A stretch of 64,000 bases of DNA from Intestinimonas sp. (GTDB lineage Bacteria; Bacillota; Clostridia; Oscillospirales; Oscillospiraceae): contig JALCSB010000006.1 of NCBI GenBank assembly GCA_022653075.1, forward strand, positions 54,519-118,518, written 5' to 3'. This document shows positions 61,845 through 64,000 of the stretch, piece by piece. The translations under genes were made by a program, and so were the position numbers. The notes below the pieces were generated by a model. That model was not told where the DNA came from, ran no database searches, and was given only the letters and a program-made list of their open reading frames with translations. Each line of letters opens with the position of its first letter. Position 1 is the stretch's first letter.

Positions 61845-63587
61845 ATGTATCAGGCGCTATACCGTAAATGGCGTCCCAGAACTTTTGACGATGTGGTTGG
61901 ACAGAATCATATCACCGAAACACTAAAACGTCAGGTGGCCACTGGCCGGCTGTCCCATGCCTATCTGTTTACCGGGACCCGCGGTACCGGTAAAACCACT
62001 TGTGCCAAAATCTTAGCGCGGGCGGTCAACTGTCTTCAGCCGGAAAACGGGAATCCCTGTAACCGTTGCTCCGCGTGCACCGGGATAGAAAGCGGCTCGA
62101 TTCTGGATGTTCTGGAGTTGGACGCGGCATCCAATAACGGCGTGGATCAGGTCCGCGCCCTTCGGGACGAGGCGGTCTATACCCCTGCGGCGGTTCGGAA
62201 AAGGGTCTATATTGTAGATGAGGTCCATATGCTCTCTACAGCGGCATTCAATGCGCTGCTGAAAATTCTGGAGGAGCCGCCGGAGCATTTGATGTTCATT
62301 CTGGCCACTACGGAACTGCACAAGGTTCCTGCCACCATACGCTCTCGCTGCCAGCAGTTTTCCTTTAAGCGGATTCTGCCCAGCGAGATTGCGGGCAGAT
62401 TAAATGCTGTGGCGGGCCGAGAAGGAATTGAACTGACAAAAGAGGGGGGCGCGCTGATCGCGCGTCTGGCGGACGGCGGTCTTCGGGACGCACTGTCCAT
62501 GCTGGACCAATGTGCGGTTTCCGGCGGGCCTGTCGACGAACAGCAGGTACTGGACGCACTGGGTCTGGCCGGGAATCTGGAGACGGCCCGACTGATGGGC
62601 TATGTGGCGGACCGGGACCCGGCCTCTGCGCTGGCGGACTTTGCCCGCCTGTACCAAGGTGGACGAGATGTGAGTGCAATTCTGGGCGAATTGAGCGCGC
62701 TGGACCGCGACCTTCTGGTCCGCAAGACGGCGCCAGACTCCGGAAGCGCTCTTTTAACCGGCGGCTTCGACGAACTGACCATGCGGGAACTGAGCACAAA
62801 GCTGACGGCGCAGCGGCTGGCGTGGATGCTGTCGCTGCTGCAGGAGACCCTGTCGAATCTGGCCCGCAGCAATAACCGGCGCACCGACGCGGAGCTGTGT
62901 CTCATCCGGCTGTGCGACGAGACGCTGGATGACAGCCTGGAGGGTATGAGCGCCCGCTTGGCCCGCGTGGAAGCACAGCTGGACGGAGGTGCAAGAGAGG
63001 TACGGGTTCCCATACGGCATAACGCCGCCGAATCTGAAAAATTTCTCCAGCCATCCTGTCCGCCCACGTCAGAAAAGACAGTATGTCCCGCGCCGGACGA
63101 AAAAGAGGAACTCCCACCGTGGGATATGGAGCCGCCGCCTTCAGAAAAAACTGAAATACAGGAACAGCCGCCCACGCCGAAACCGCCTGTGGCACCGACG
63201 GTCAAAACGGAAAAGCAGGGGCCAGCATCGGGAACAGGCCGGGGGGGAGAACTCTGGCCCGCCCTGGCGGCTGCGCTGCACGGAAAAGTAGAGCGCAGTG
63301 CTTACAGTTTCCTGAAAAATCCCAATATGGTGTCCGGCACTTATGCCGATGGACTTCTCACGCTTTGGACTGAGGATACGCTGGTGGCCGGGGCGGTCGG
63401 AAAGCGCAGTGTAAAGGAGACCATCGAGTCGATGGCCACAGCCCGGTGCGGCCAACCTGTCCGGGTGATGGTAAAAGTGGGGAAACCAGTAGTTGACCCG
63501 GCGGTGGAAGCTACACCCGTTAAGCAGGATAAATTAGATGAACTGGCCGCCTTTGGCAGTCAGTTTGAGAATATCACGGTTCGATAA
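61845..63587 (+). CDS. dnaX: DNA polymerase III subunits gamma/tau
   Basis: 580 residues. The clamp-loader AAA+ core at about 1-370 has Walker A TGTRGTGKTTCAK, a zinc-binding CNRCSAC with its partner cysteine upstream (Cys of PC), the DEVHML Walker B and SRC sensor (IRSRCQQF). A Pro/Glu-rich linker near 400-465 joins the C-terminal domain that contacts the polymerase alpha subunit. GGTGAT precedes the ATG. No clear frameshift slippery run (A AAA AAG) was seen, so only the long tau form is expected. Confidence 0.96.
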   Translation: MYQALYRKWRPRTFDDVVGQNHITETLKRQVATGRLSHAYLFTGTRGTGKTTCAKILARAVNCLQPENGNPCNRCSACTGIESGSILDVLELDAASNNGVDQVRALRDEAVYTPAAVRKRVYIVDEVHMLSTAAFNALLKILEEPPEHLMFILATTELHKVPATIRSRCQQFSFKRILPSEIAGRLNAVAGREGIELTKEGGALIARLADGGLRDALSMLDQCAVSGGPVDEQQVLDALGLAGNLETARLMGYVADRDPASALADFARLYQGGRDVSAILGELSALDRDLLVRKTAPDSGSALLTGGFDELTMRELSTKLTAQRLAWMLSLLQETLSNLARSNNRRTDAELCLIRLCDETLDDSLEGMSARLARVEAQLDGGAREVRVPIRHNAAESEKFLQPSCPPTSEKTVCPAPDEKEELPPWDMEPPPSEKTEIQEQPPTPKPPVAPTVKTEKQGPASGTGRGGELWPALAAALHGKVERSAYSFLKNPNMVSGTYADGLLTLWTEDTLVAGAVGKRSVKETIESMATARCGQPVRVMVKVGKPVVDPAVEATPVKQDKLDELAAFGSQFENITVR

Positions 63588-63614
63588 ACCTGAAACAGAA
63601 AGGGAGTAAGCAAG

Positions 63615-63953
63615 ATGGCAAAGGGATTCGGCGGCCGTTCCGGTATGGGCGGTATCAACATGAACATGATCAAACAGGCGCAGAAAATGCAGCAGGATAT
63701 GACAAAAATGCAACAGGAACTGGAGGAAAAGGAGTACACTGCCCAAGCTGGCGGAGGTGTGGTGTCCGCCACGGTAACCGGCAAGCGGGAGCTGGTGTCA
63801 CTAACCATTGCTCCGGAGGCTGTAGACCCCGAAGATGTGGAGATGCTTCAGGATCTCATCGTGGCGGCGGTGAATGAGGCCATTCGTTCCGCAGCTGACG
63901 ACGCGGCCACGACGATGCAAAAACTAACGGGCGGCTTGAATCTGCCGTTTTGA
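63615..63953 (+). CDS. YbaB/EbfC nucleoid-associated protein
   Basis: A 112-residue DNA-binding dimeric protein. MNMNMIKQAQKMQQDMTKM is the family N-terminal helix, preceded by a Gly-rich start (GFGGRSGMGG). The core ends with VNEAIRSAADDA. The SD AGGGAG is 9 bases before the ATG. It is 27 bases after dnaX, the usual position; recR, which often follows, is not within the window, and a strong hairpin comes next. Confidence 0.95.
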   Translation: MAKGFGGRSGMGGINMNMIKQAQKMQQDMTKMQQELEEKEYTAQAGGGVVSATVTGKRELVSLTIAPEAVDPEDVEMLQDLIVAAVNEAIRSAADDAATTMQKLTGGLNLPF

Positions 63954-63969
63954 CGCGGCTGCGGGAAGC

Positions 63970-64000
63970 GGGCCGGCGCAGCCTACAGCTGCGCCGGCCC
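63970..64000 (+). terminator. Hairpin after ybaB, possibly a terminator cut by the window edge
   Basis: A 12-base perfect GC stem (63970-63981 with 63989-64000). Any T-run would lie beyond the window end, so its role is not settled. Confidence 0.6.

Overview
The window reads as a chromosomal segment of a strictly anaerobic, moderately GC-rich Firmicute of the class Clostridia. The closest fit is the Oscillospiraceae (Oscillibacter / Intestinimonas / Flavonifractor type); this is inferred from gene content and protein character, not from a search. Supporting features are two T-box leaders, a large Firmicutes-type SRP RNA followed by dnaX and a YbaB gene, tandem GntR regulators, S-layer-homology (SLH) proteins, a fructoselysine cluster, TTG and GTG starts behind strong Shine-Dalgarno (SD) sites, and many strong intrinsic terminators. 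No phage, insertion sequence, CRISPR array, tRNA or rRNA gene was seen.

Layout. 1-2.2 kb: the 3' end of a peptide-type ABC binding protein and a YtcJ-like amidohydrolase (+). 2.2-9.0 kb: a complete trpEGDCFBA operon (-) behind a tryptophan T-box. 9.0-14.9 kb (-): a KefB-type antiporter whose N-terminus extends upstream of any ATG, xpt, an Smr protein, a class-I amidotransferase hydrolase, a MATE exporter, a DUF378 protein and cytidine deaminase. 14.9-19.9 kb (-): a catalytically empty rhomboid-like protein, a NifX/siroheme-reductase/ferredoxin fusion and a FecBCD-type metal or cofactor importer. 20-21 kb (-): bacteriohemerythrin plus CheX. 21.1-29.7 kb: a fructoselysine operon, with a polyamine-type ABC importer followed by frlB, frlC and frlD (-), divergent from two overlapping GntR/UTRA regulators (+).

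29.8-37.9 kb (-): a cell-surface block with a glycosyltransferase-GtrA fusion, a phosphodiester glycosidase, a small membrane protein, a two-component system, a VTC-type polyphosphate polymerase, a DUF4956 membrane protein and a large Cthe_2159-like lipoprotein. 38-41.1 kb: mntP (-) and a cysteine T-box controlling cysE-cysS (+). 41.2-53.3 kb (-): luxS, a ClpE-like unfoldase, CvpA, a DUF5711 protein, truA, the ECF transporter core ecfT-ecfA2-ecfA1, an rRNA-methyltransferase-like gene, threonine aldolase and glnS. 53.6-61.3 kb: an SLH-anchored phosphodiester glycosidase, a beta-CASP nuclease and an SLH-anchored S41 protease (+), with a YitT protein (-) between the last two. 61.4-64 kb (+): SRP RNA, dnaX and ybaB.

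Functionally the window mixes amino-acid supply under tRNA control, gut-type sugar-amine catabolism (Amadori products to lysine plus glucose 6-phosphate), vitamin and metal uptake, and cell-surface biology. The least explained parts are the NifX-siroheme-reductase locus with its pseudo-rhomboid, the VTC/DUF4956 surface block, and the hemerythrin-CheX pair.
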